Assembly (NCBI GenBank): GCA_963920575.1
Contig: OY986967.1
Location: 25,845,384 to 25,909,383, forward strand
Reading direction: 5' to 3'
Length of the DNA: 64,000 bases
Source of the DNA: Narthecium ossifragum
Taxonomy: Eukaryota; Streptophyta; Magnoliopsida; Dioscoreales; Nartheciaceae
The notes beneath the pieces were generated by a model that saw nothing but the letters and a program-made list of their open reading frames with translations, searched no databases and had not been told where the DNA came from. A program made the translations under genes and the position numbers. Position 1 is the stretch's first letter, and each line of letters starts with the position of its first letter. Below, in pieces: positions 47,369 through 58,723 of the stretch.

Positions 47369-49102
47369 CGGCGGGAGTTCAAGCGTCCCCAGTTCATCAC
47401 ATGTCTGCGGTTGGAGTACCGGCGGGAGTTCTTTCGAGCTTGGAGGGTTTAATTAGGCAGTTCATCTGGCAAGGAAAGAAAAGGAGCCTAAGTAGGGTGG
47501 GATGGCAGTCAGTGGTGAGGCCGCTGGAGCATGGTGGCCTTGGGCTTAGGGATCTTAAAACATGGCAGCGTGCATTGACTATGGTGCGAGCAACACGTTT
47601 AATGGATAAGGAGTCTTCAATTTGGGTTTCCATGATGAGAGCAAAGTATGGCTGGACATCTTTCTTGCTTCGTATACATTGTCAACGTTCTTCCTCAGTT
47701 TTTTGGAAATCTATTTGTAGGGCTGTTAAATGGCTTCGACAAGGCTTGTTCTTCCACCCAGGTATTAATAGCAAAGTAAGTTTGGTGTTTGATCATTGGT
47801 TTGGTGATGATGCCTTGTGTAGAATGCCTTGCCAATTGAATGTATTCGCTGTCTGTGGAAAAAAGTTGGAAGAATTAGTTCTTGGCGATGTTATGATCAA
47901 TGACACCTGGAATCTTGAGTTGTTGCGTGAATTGTTTGGATCGGAATTGGCAGTGCAAGTTTGTGCTGTGCCTATTGGCGATCATGATTCATGGAATTGG
48001 TCTTTTTGTCCATCAGGGAAGATCTCATCTAGGTCAGCCTACACCTTTCTTACTCTTGAATCTTTCTCAGTTATTGGATCTTTGGGTTTTTTAAGACAGC
48101 TTTGGCTCAATCTTTGGCGAATTCCTGCAAGCCCGCGCATCAGATTCTTCTTATGGAAATTTTTACATGGTCGGCTTCCTACTAGAGATGTGTTGTGGAA
48201 CCTAGGACTCATATCTGAGGACAACTGCCCTCTATGTGAGGAGGAACAAGAATCACCAATGCATTTATTTTTCTATTGTAGAGTTGCTAGGAACCTTTGG
48301 TTTTTGTTACTTCATGCTAACATGTATGGATTCAGCTTTCAAGCCATGCTCCAGCTTTTGGAACACTCCTCCTCATCCTCTCATGTTCGATGGCTTAAAT
48401 CCTTGGTTCCTGCTGGGCTTTGGTCTTTATGTAAGGCCAGAAATGAGGCAATCTTCAATTCGGTTAGAGTGGACGCAGGTACTCTATTTCTGAAGGTTAG
48501 AAGACTAGTGGGTGAATACTGGAGGAATTGTAACCAGAAGAATGCTTTCCTGATTCAGGGTGCTAATCTTGTGGAGCAGGAAGAGATTTGTTTAGCAATA
48601 ACAGATGGTTCTTATCTTGGAGGGTTGGCCGGAATTGGGGTTGTGCTAAGGAGACATGATGGCTCAGTTTGGGCGGCGGTTTCGAAAGCTGTACAGACGC
48701 AATCGTGTGAGGAGACTGAGTTAATTGCAATTCGCAGGGCTCTTTTGTTTGCTTGTGAGCTTAGGTGCACAAGGATCTTGATCCAGTCAGATGCTAAATT
48801 TTTGATTGACTGTGTTAATGGCCGGCTAAGTTGGCCGGCTGAGCTTGTTTTTTTGTTTAGAGATATATGTAGTATCTCTGCCCATTTTGAGGTTTCCATA
48901 TTCAGATATGTGCATCGAGACCTGGTGGATTACGCAGATGTCTTGGCCGGCTTGGGGAGGAGGCATGCGTGGTGTCGATCTTGGGTCTTTGCACCTGGAT
49001 CTGAGTATCCGGGTGATGTTCCATTTTGATGTAGTTTTTTTGTGTTTTTTTGTTCTCTATTGTAACTTTGCCTAGCCTGTTGGCTCACTTGTTCAAAAAA
49101 AA
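47369..49102 (+). mobile_element. Recent 5'-truncated LINE with 13-bp target duplication
   Basis: The insert is bordered by AAGACAAAGAGAC on both sides (47356-47368 and 49103-49115) and ends in a short A run (49095-49102). This is the outcome of target-primed reverse transcription. Only the 3' part of a plant LINE is present: no endonuclease or reverse-transcriptase core. At the 5' junction the 14-mer ACCGGCGGGAGTTC occurs at 47367-47380 and again at 47418-47431. Confidence 0.93.
47401..49029 (+). pseudogene. C-terminal part of a LINE polyprotein (zinc-binding and RNase H domains)
   Basis: A long frame without stops covers 542 residues, starting inside what would be the post-reverse-transcriptase region (LIRQFIWQGKKR, GGLGLRDLKTWQRAL). 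Around residues 245-300 is the zf-RVT segment: RFFLWKFLHGRLPTRD, then CPLC, then MHLFFYC. From about residue 398 is an RNase H domain with its acidic set in order: ITDGS, EETELIAI, IQSDAKFLID and VDYADVLA. The frame is intact, which fits recent insertion. The Met at 47401 is simply the first in the truncated copy and not a true start, and the polymerase is missing. It is 1.6 kb upstream of the F-box array. Confidence 0.85.
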
Positions 49103-49115
49103 AAGACAAAGAGAC

Positions 49116-50100
49116 TAGAGAAGGAGAAGGAATGATAAGAAGGGGATAAGAAGACGTGCAGGAGGAGTCATGCTCATGCATGCTGTGGACCTATTAGTTT
49201 TATATTTTGATTAATTCAGCAGATAGGCTCACAAAACTTACATCACATGATACTATCCAGAACGCCTGGTCCATCACCCATAGACCAGGCAAAACTAGCA
49301 TCAAAACTCCTGCACCATCAGCTTGACCATTACATCACCGAGGAATATTAGTTGTGATGTCTGAGAGATGAACTAAAAAGAGATCCCCTCTCCTCTCCTC
49401 TAGTAGGTCATTATTAACGTTAGATCCAAAACTTTGTTGCTCACTTTTTCTCTCCATGTTGGTTTCCGTTTGGATGGTAATGAAAGAATGAATCTGATCG
49501 TGTCCTGCAACGAAGAACAATCTTTTCTGATAATGGTTGCCCACCATTTTCATATCTTTGTCTCTTGGCTTTTAGCTTCCACAATAATTGAAGATTGGTA
49601 GTATGTCTTGGAGACTGGAAAGTTTTGCTTGCAGACTATGTTAAAATTTAGAGTATTTTTGGCACACAACAAACTTAACCATTTTGGTGGCTACATTTAC
49701 TGAGGGTAAATATATTCGAATTTTAAAAGTCATATGCAAACAAAGCCATTAATATGATCATCCTTTGAATTCGTGACATGAAAGACCAAAGGCCAGGAAT
49801 ATTAGGCCCAAACTAGGCCGCCCAATCGCCTCAGCCCACAAACTTGGCCTGGATAAAGGCCACATGTAATGCAGCATGTCGAAGTCCCAACGCTGGAGGG
49901 CCATTTTAGGCGGGGGCGGGAACAAAATGGCGGGGGCGGGTTCTTCTCGGATTGGATTTTGGAAGGCGCGGCTTATAGCAAGCCCTTAAGCCCTCTGTCA
50001 ATACTCAACTGAGGGGCTCGTCACTCTTGAATCTTGATATCATCTCCTTGCTGCATTTGGAATCATCTATTGTTCCACACAGGTCTTTGGTCTTGCTCTT
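49116..50100. other. Intergenic region and promoter of the F-box array
   Basis: AT-rich DNA changes near 49800 to a GC-rich stretch with two copies of GGCGGGGGCGGG (49909-49920, 49929-49940), followed by GGCTTATAGC near 49971. This looks like the promoter of the first F-box gene. No coding region is supported. Confidence 0.4.
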
Positions 50101-50140
50101 GGGATCGGATGTTGATGTTCTTCTAGCGATCCTGCATTAG
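50100..50140 (+). other. Conserved non-coding leader exon end of F-box gene 1
   Basis: The stretch GATGTTCTTCTAGC...ATTAG followed by GTATTGC recurs before F-box gene 3 (ending 58059) and the broken copy (ending 61806). Each ends at the same ATTAG|GTAT border, which looks like a 5' splice site of a leader exon. Confidence 0.5.
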
Positions 50141-50951
50141 GTATTGCTTTCACCACCTTTGGCTAACAATGTATTTGAAGCCCTTTTTAATTAAGTACCA
50201 TGATCTTATTTCGGCTATTCTAGAAGAGGACAGTACTCAAAAATCGTTTTTGAGGTTTGTTTTGGTGCTTATGGGATCTCATCATCATGCCCCTTTTGTT
50301 CTTTCTTTTGCTTTTACCTCTGTATATTTTCTCTCGAACTGGATCAAAGGAGTGGGTGATAGTCTAAAGATTTGTATGAGGTAATGGAGACATTTTCTTA
50401 GAAATTGGCATGATTATGGTGGCGACTTCTATGGAATAAATTATGCTCATAGAAATCGCAGAGAAGAAACGAGTTGGAGAAAAATGATCTTTCTAAGTCA
50501 TCTTGTCGACATGATTAATTGTGGAAGCTCGAAACTTCCAAAATGATAGGGGTGAAGCCCACTCACAAAGTTCTAGCTGATCAGACGTTTTTATTAAGTC
50601 TTCTGTCCGTTTTAGGTGAAACATCTGATAAATGTGTGTTTAGAATCACTATGATGTCACATGGAGTTCTGGTTAAAGTCCATGGTAGAGCTTTATTCAT
50701 TGCCATCATAATGCTCCATAACTCCTATGGAAATTGATCGATGTTCAGGAGTATGCTTGCCCTGCCTTTAGCATAAATTTCTGTTATATCTCTTCAATAA
50801 TTGGGCTTCGTTATTTGTGAACTTTCTAGCACCTGAATTTATATTCAAGTGTGATACCACGTGAACCAGCCCAAAACAGAGTTCAAAGATTTTAATACAG
50901 TTCCATCTTTTTTGCAGAAAAAGAAGAGAGCTCTGAGAAGGCCTTGATCTG

Positions 50952-53206
50952 ATGAAACGTATATTTCTTGCTTTTGTATGATGAGTTCTAGTAGAATAAT
51001 TGTTAAACTTATTATTGACATGCATTGTCGCTCTAATGATTCTGCTTTTGATTCACTGATACTATGGTTGTCTGTCTTCTTTTATCTTCGGTTATGCAGT
51101 CAATGTATGCAAAGTATGCAAGGACTTCATATCTGTCATCACTGTGTAACATTTGCTCCCTTTCTACTCCTAAATCAGGATTTGGAATTCATTATCTCTT
51201 ACCATTCTTGCTTTCAATCCAGTTGTTTATATAGGTTTCCACAAGCATTCCAATGTTGGATGTTTGCATTAGTAGCACTTAATGCCACTGCATGCCTATT
51301 GTACCCTATTAAAGTTGTAATCCAATTCTACTTTTCTCCACAAGTCTCGCATTGCTTTGTGAGCCTGCACATGTTTTCCTCTTTGGTTTCACCATAAAAG
51401 TGGCAATGAGAGTAACGGTATACACAGCAATACACCTACATGATTTGCAATGCTTTCAGGGCAAAAAGTGGAGCGACTCTCTGAGTTGGGCTTTGACTCC
51501 AGTCACTCAACTGTTGACAGACTTAGTACTCTACCAGATGATGTTATCGAAGCTATTCTTGCGCGTTTGCCCATCAAGCATGCGGTTCGAACAAGTGTCT
51601 TATCACGTCGTTGGAGATATGAATGGTGTAACATTTCTCAACTTGTGTTTGATAAGCAGTCTTTCCCATTACGTGAAGACCAAACCCAAACAGACTTTGA
51701 AAATAAACTTGTGAAAATTGTTGATCAAGTTCTACTGCTCCATCGCGGTCCGATTCTGAGTTTTGAACTTTCTGCTGAGCTGGAAAGTTTTGTGGATATA
51801 GACCGATGGATTCTTTTTTTGTCAAGAAATGGCATTAAAAGGTTAGCACTTGAAACACGGACGGAGGAGAGCTATAAATTGCATTCTCGTGTCTTCTGGT
51901 GCAATGAGTTGACTTCTTTGAATTTGTTTGAATGCATAATCAATCTTCCTGATTCTTTCAAAGGATATATGAACTTGACCGTCCTAGATCTTCATTATGT
52001 TTCCTTTTCGAGCAATGCACTTGAAGTTTTGATATCCATGTGTCCACTTCTGAAGCAATTAGTCCTCAGTCATATTGATGGTTGTGCTCGTCTTAAGATC
52101 TGTGCCCCGCAGCTCATAGACTTGGTAGTTGAAGGTGAATTTGATGGGCTCTCTTTGGAAAGTTGTCCACTTCTAGCTGCTGCATCCTTTAACTTGGATA
52201 GATATGGCTTTGATCAGAGTGTTGCAACAGACGTGTTTGAGCTACCCAGACTTGAGAAGCTTGAATTCGTTGGCTTCGCTTTATTGGTATGGAATTTGAA
52301 CGGAATGCTTGTAGAATACATTTCATGCAAAACCTCAACAACTTGGGAGTATCCTTTTCCTATCAGGCATCAAACAATTAACTTAGTGGTTTTTTGTCAA
52401 TTCTGAAGAAAATCTCTAATTCTTATCCATGTTGTTTTTTAGATGTGGCGATCTGGTCAACTTCGTCTGAAGTTTCCCATTATTTGCCCTCTAAAGGATC
52501 TTACTGTTCAAATAAATTTTGAAGATATGCAAGAGATATCAGCTTTCATGTGCTGTTGTAGCAGCGCGCCTGTGTTGCAGGAGGTCAGATTAATGGTAAG
52601 CCTGTAGAGGTACCTGGAAGTAGGTAAATTTGAAAATATGTTGTACTATGAACATAATAGCTCTTGCAAATAATGGAGGCCATCTTTTCTTGGTGATGTG
52701 TAAATTTATATAGCAGCTGTAAACAAATGGCTTGTTCGAAATAGAACAATATGGTGCATGACAATAGGCAACATCATCTCATGTCTTTGCACTTACTGTG
52801 TTATTCTACTTTCTCTTTTCTTTTCAATGCATGTTTTTGAGTTGCTTCTTTGTTTTTAATAAGCCTGCTGAATACCAACTTGATTATTTCCTATGACTCC
52901 ATGCAGGCTGAGCTATCCTATGTCAAAACAAATGTTCAAACACTTGTTGATGATTTCTGGGAAGCCCGAAAAGGTCTTAATTGCCAATTTTCTTCCCTAG
53001 AATTTGTAGAGGTAACTGGATTCTCGGGGATCAGATCTGAAATGAAATTCATAGAATATGTACTTGCAAATGCGCCAGTTCTTGAGACTTTGGAGATTAG
53101 TGTCCATGAAGGTCATATGCTAAAGATATTGAAGGAAGTTGTCCAGTTCCGAAGAAGCTCTGCAAAAGCTCGGATACAAGTATTTCCAATTGTTTCACCA
53201 AACTGA
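50952..53206 (+). CDS. F-box/LRR/FBD protein, array copy 1
   Basis: Proposed exons: 50952-50958 (ATG AAA C), 51460-52286, 52443-52595, 52907-53206, giving 428 residues. The F-box is near the N-terminus (LPDDVIEAILARLPIK, SVLSRRW), the part that binds SKP1 in SCF ubiquitin ligases. Irregular leucine-rich repeats follow (LTVLDL, SMCPLLKQL, LPRLEKLEF), and the C-terminus carries an FBD domain (FIEYVLANAPVLETLEI, LKILKEVVQF). An alternative start is ATG 51450, just before the 3' splice site of the main exon. The short first exon is preferred because its phase fits in all three copies and because 51450 would lie in the intron. The 153-bp exon 3 is conserved in length across the array. Substrates are unknown. 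Confidence 0.88.
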
Positions 53207-53586
53207 TTGCATTTCACCTGCCAGCAGATAGCATCGCTGTTCCTAGGATTTACTTCACTGACAGCCAGAAAGGGGGTTAAAAGCTTTTCTTAGTAGTGCA
53301 CTATTAGTAGTTGATTTGAAGAAATTAATAGCTGTGAGGGATTGTGTCTGAGCTAGTAGTTGTTCTTGCTTACATTGGTTATAATTGTTGTCTTAGATTG
53401 CTGCAGGATTTGAAAAGGGCAATGAGCCAGCATTAGTCCAGTGATCACGTACCAAAGAGCAAATAAACAAAGACATATTTTGGCAATTAAAATTTGTCAA
53501 GGCACAGGGACTACAAAAATTCAAAGTGGTGCTATGATGTTTGGCCACCATTTCGAATTTTTCTATTGTTTAATATCTTCCACAGT

Positions 53587-53830
53587 GAGGTATGGCCTAG
53601 GCATTTGATGGAGATATTTAGAGGCTTGTGGGCTTTAGCAGCCAAGTTTCATGGAGGTAATTTTGCATTTGTATCAAGAACTTGTAATGAAAGAGGCATC
53701 GTGTTTGTATGCTAGGAGAATCTCGGTGTGTGGAAAGTATGATGTCCGAACACAGTGGGGGGGGGGGGGGGGGGGATAGTGAAGTGGTGGAAGTAGCCTT
53801 GGGCTCAATTAAGCAAAAAAAAAAAAAAAG
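53587..53830 (+). mobile_element. Short retroposon (LINE 3' end) with 11-bp target duplication
   Basis: The 244-bp insert lies between direct repeats TCTTCCACAGT (53576-53586 and 53831-53841) and ends in a poly(A) tail after GGGCTCAATTAAGC, a 3' end resembling other LINE tails in this window. It contains a run of about 23 G (53754-53776). It sits in the 3' region of F-box copy 1. Confidence 0.8.
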
Positions 53831-54776
53831 TCTTCCACAGTAAAATTTAGTTGTAATATCTTTTGAGGCTAAAAAGTTTTATGTTTGCAAATATTTGAAT
53901 ATAATCTGTCTTTAAATTATTCTCTCCCATTAACTCCAAGCTTTATTTGACATGTTATTAAGGTTTGACTAGTGATTATTCGATGCTTGTGATTCTTTTT
54001 GGAATTTGCCCGCCTAATCCAAGAGTAATTACATTAAAAAAAAGGAATCAAACCAAGCTTGATGATTAATATGAGGCTCGAAATTAATTTTGTGACTTGA
54101 TGTTTAGTTAGCTTAGTTTCGAGTCACGGTTCATAAAAGGCTAATCGAGGTCAAGTTGGATCAAGTTTAAGAATTCAGAAGGATAATGAAGTGATTAATA
54201 ATAATCGGTGGTTCAGGATTCGCATGGGTTCAACTTAATTACTTTCCTAACGTGATATGCTTCTTTTGGACTTTAATTGGCTAGATTGGTGTTCCATGGA
54301 AAGAATAGAGAGAAGAGAAGGCACAGGTGAGGACTCTCCCTCCTACTAGGATTAGGATTGTTTGACTAAGGTATATAGTCTAACAAGGATATAGTCATCC
54401 AAGGATAGGAAGGAAACGTGGCTTTTGGTTGGACGGCGGCAGAGCACAGCGTGTCATCGGTTGGAGCGGGCCGGCATCTTGTTGCGAGCTTGTGCCAAGA
54501 CAAACAGTACTCAAAAGGAGAAGGAAAGATATCCGTTAACTCGAAGACATAGAGTGGGTGCGAGAGAGCTAGCTAGCTTGTCAGAGACTAGTGGTTTGAT
54601 TGTGCTCACCGTTTCGAGTCCAAGTCGTCCGTAACGGTACTCTACTTTTTAGCACCTGAATCTATATTTGAGTAGGATACCATTAAACGAGCCCGAAACA
54701 GAATTCTGAGAATTTAATACGTACAGTTCCATCTTTTTTTTGCAGAAAAAGAAGAGAGCTCTGAGAAGGCATTGAT

Positions 54777-56858
54777 ATGGCGATAGGTATGTTTCTTGTC
54801 TGTCTTCTGTCGTATGATGATCGAGTTATAGTAGAATGATTATTGAACTCTTGACATGCCTTGTGGTTCTAATGATTCTGGCGTTTTGATTCACTCTTTC
54901 TATGGTCTCTATCTACTAATGATTGTTGAACTCTTGACATGCATTGTGGCTCTAATGATTCCTGTTTTGATTCACTGTTTCTATGGTTGTCTATCTTCTT
55001 TTATCTTCATTTATGTAGTCAAGGTAGAAACAGACTACAAGGTCTTCATATCTGTCATCACTGCATAGCATTGTTCCCTTCCTACTGCTTAATTGGGATT
55101 CTGGCATTCATCATCTCTTACTGTTCTTGCTTTTAATCAAGTTGTTATATAGCTTTTCGCAAGCATTCCAATCTTGGATCTTTAGATTGGTAACACTTGT
55201 TTGATGCCATTGCATGCCTATTACGCTCTGTGATTTGTACGTGTCTTCATGCATCTGGCATTGCTTCGTGAGCATGCGCATCTTAATTTTCCTGTTTGAT
55301 TTCACCATAAAGGTGCAATGATCATCGAGAATTGCAATGTTTTCAGGGCAAAGATGGAAGCGACTTCCTGAACACATAGACAGACTTAGTGCTCTACCAG
55401 ATGATGTTATCGAAGCTATTCTTATACGTTTGCCCATCAATGAAGCAGTTCAGACAAGTATCTTATCAAGTCGTTGGAGATATCAGTGGAGCAATATTTC
55501 TCAACTTGTGTTTGATAAGCAGCATTTCCCATTACGTCCAGGCCAGAACAGTACAAGTTTTGATGATAAACTTGTGAAGATTATTGATCAAGTTCTACTG
55601 CTCCATCGTGGTCCGGTTCTGAGTTTCGAGCTCTCCATTGACCTCAGAACTTGTGTGGGCATCGACCGGTGGATTCCTTTTCTGTCAAGAAATGGCATCA
55701 AGAAGCTAGCTCTTCTCAAATGGGAGGGTCTGTGTTATAAACTGCATCCTAGTGTCTTCTCGTGCAATGAGATGACTTCTCTTAAGTTGTTTAGATGCAC
55801 GATCGATCTTCCTGTTTCTTTCAAAGGATTTACGAAGCTGACCGTGCTGGATCTTCAGTCTGTTTTCATTTCGAGCGATGCACTTGAAGCTTTGATATCA
55901 ATGTGTCCACTTCTTAGGGAATTAGCACTCAGAGATATTTTTGGTTGCACTGGCCTTAAGATCCGTGCCCCGCAGCTCATAGCGTTGACAGTTGATGCTT
56001 TATTTGAAGGACTTTCTTTGGAAAGTATCCCCCTTGTAGCTGCTGCATCCATTAGTTTGCAGAGATCTGGGCACGATCACGATCAGAGTGTTGCAGAGTT
56101 CAATTTAATAGAAGTATTCGGCCTGCCCGGTATTGAGAAGCTTGAATTACTTGCTTACACTCTCCTGGTATGTATGAAATTTGTATGCTTCCTTTAGAAT
56201 GTTTCTTGTGAATTCTGACGAGAAAAATTTCTAATGCTTAGCCATGTACGTACTTTGTTAGATCTCGACCTCTGGTGATGTTCCTATGGAGCTTCCGATC
56301 GCTTTCCACCTAAAGTACCTCACAGTTCAATTAGATCTTGAAGATATGCAGGAGGTGTCAGCCTTCATGTGTTGTGTTAGAAGCTCACCTGTGTTGGAGA
56401 AGGTCATTTTAAAGGTATGCATGCATGTAGAGTCATCTGAAACTACTTATGATTTTAGAAACATCTTGTATTATGGATATCAAGCTCTTGCCAATAGAAT
56501 TGTGCACTGATCGAACGATATGGCCTGCGACAATATGCAGGCGTGCTCTGACGAAGAAGAAGCCCAAATACCTATTCTTGATTTCTGGGAAGCGCAGGAT
56601 CATGATTGCCAATTTTCTTCCCTGAAAGTTGTAGAGGTGACTGAATTCTCCGGGACCAAATCTGAAATGAGATTCACAGAATTTCTACTTGCAAATGCGC
56701 CATTTCTCGAGACTTTGCAGATTGAATTCACCAAAGATGTGGGTGATCTGTTAAAGATAATGAGGGAATTTGTTCAGTTCCAAAGAACCCCTTCAAAAGC
56801 TCGGATAATACTTCCAAATTTAACTTGTGTTACTGATAATGATCGATTTCACTTGTGA
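54777..56858 (+). CDS. F-box/LRR/FBD protein, array copy 2
   Basis: Proposed exons: 54777-54786 (ATG GCG ATA G), 55347-56167, 56262-56414, 56541-56858, giving 433 residues. The domain order is as in copy 1: F-box LPDDVIEAILIRLPIN with SILSSRW, LRRs (LTVLDLQ, SMCPLLREL, LPGIEKLEL), then FBD (FTEFLLANAPFLETLQI, LKIMREFVQF). The short first exon differs from copies 1 and 3 but keeps the same phase. ATG 55337 is an alternative if the last intron of the leader is not removed. The C-terminus extends about 11 residues past copy 3. It is closer to copy 3 than to copy 1 (shared QTSILSSRW, FDDKLVKIID, KIMREFVQF). Its upstream leader differs from the others (GC-richer, 54420-54640). Confidence 0.88.
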
Positions 56859-58723
56859 GCAGATGAGATGATACTGCTGTTCCTAGGATTTACCTTACTG
56901 ACAGTAATGCACTAATAGTAGTTTAACTGAAGAGACTATTAGCTGTGAGGCAATGTATTCTTTGACTGCAATCTTGGTTTTACTCATTAGTTGTTCTTTC
57001 TTACGTTGGTTGCCATTGTTGTCCGACTTTTGCAGGATTTTGGCAAGTTATATTTGTCCCGGCTCAAGGACTTCAAAAATTTAAAATGGCTTTTGCAGGA
57101 TTTCTCCCTCTTTGATTCAATTAATCAAAAAAGAAAAAAAGAAAGCACTATGTCTCAAATTACAATTACTGAAGGATAAAAGTATTTCACACTGCCATGT
57201 TGGGCAGTAATTTTGTTGAAGAAATAACTAACAATGTGGCTTTAAATATGTGGATAAAAATCTAAATTGGAATGGACGCATGCAGGACTATTCTAAAAGG
57301 AAACAAGCGGCATAGATCCGTTCAAAGGATGAATTTTTAGACGAGATGGCATTCTAACGGAACATATCAGATTAAAAACCACCTAACTGAACTGAAAATT
57401 ATCCAAACTAACGAAACATATCAGATTCTAGCTTAGTTCCAAAAACGAAATCAAAATATCGAACCTTGATAGAAACCCGTCAGACCCTCCTAACTCAGAG
57501 TAATGGGCTCAATTAATAAAAAAATGTCTCAGACTGTCAAACTACAACGACCCAATTATCAAAATGTATCATATATTCATACTAGGTGGGCCCCCTGCCA
57601 CATGGCAGGGTAACCATCAAGTTAATGACTGATTCGGTTATAAAAATCGAATTTGATTAATGAATCAACCTTATATAAGGATGTATATTTAAAACTAATC
57701 TAGGAAAGATGATAAAAATATACAAAGTTAACTTAGGAAAATATACATGTAAATAAACTAATAGGAGGGAAACGGTTGTAACCGTTTTTGCTCCTTATAA
57801 GGTTGATGTAATTGAATCCATCTTCCCCAATTATTGTGTTGGTGTTAGCCTATGATAGAGTTCAATCAGCCCATCCTGGGTTCCAATGGGCGGCTTTGTT
57901 TTGGGCCTTACTGTTCCTCAAGAGCTCCATTTAGGCCTATTGGGCTCATAACAACGTTTACAGCTGCTTGCAATGCAAAATGCCTATATTTCCCCGTGCC
58001 TTGCCTTACGAGTACTAAACATGTTGATGATGTTCTTCTAGCCCAATCGGCAAAATTAGGTATTGCTCCTACCACAATTTTGCCTTAATTTCGTTGTCTA
58101 TTTCTAACGACCATGATCATGTTATGGCTTTTGTTTCCATGTGGTGTTTATGGGGGGCCACTCATCAGTCATCATGCCCTCTTGATGTCCTCTTGTGCTT
58201 TGTTTGGGTTTTACTTGTATGTTAAAACCTGTCGAATTGGATTCCTAGTATGTTAAACCCTTATAGAGAATTGGATTACTTGTATATTATTCTATTGGAA
58301 CATACTGTGCTCGTAGAAATGCCGAAAGGAGACCGAGTTGGACAAGAATCATCTTTAAGAGTCATCTTGTCGACATGGACAGATGGTAGCTTCATACTTT
58401 CAAAATGACACAATTGTTGACCATTTGCAAGTTCTAACTAAGTGCATTCCCCGTATATGCTGGGCTTTATTATGGAAATTAATGTCATTTAGCATAAATT
58501 CTGTTATATATTTTCAATAATTGGGCTTTGTTATTTGTTATTTATTCATTTTATTTACCATTCCTTTTTATTGGTACTTATAGAAGTTGTGAACTATTTA
58601 GCACCTGAATATATATTTGAGCGTGATACCATGTGAAACAGCGCAAACCAGAGTTCTGGGAATTTAATATGGTTCCATCTTTTTTGCAGAAAAAGTCGAT
58701 AGCTCTCAGAAGGCATTGATCTG
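56859..58723. other. Spacer between F-box copies 2 and 3
   Basis: It begins with the 3' UTR of copy 2, which has a conserved 3' splice site TTTTGCAG|GATTTTGG (57031-57038). A possible Helitron end follows at 57580-57610. The leader exon of copy 3 ends at 58059. A second leader intron ends at the AG before AAAAAGTCGATAGC (58688-58689). No separate gene is supported. Confidence 0.45.
57580..57610 (-). repeat. Possible Helitron 3' terminus
   Basis: Read on the minus strand it ends CTAG followed by T, preceded by a perfect hairpin with stem CCCTGCCA/TGGCAGGG (57593-57610). About 170 bp inside, AACCGTTTTTGCTCCTTATA (57781-57800) matches the motif beside the terminus at 1302. The 5' end was not found. 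Confidence 0.35.
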
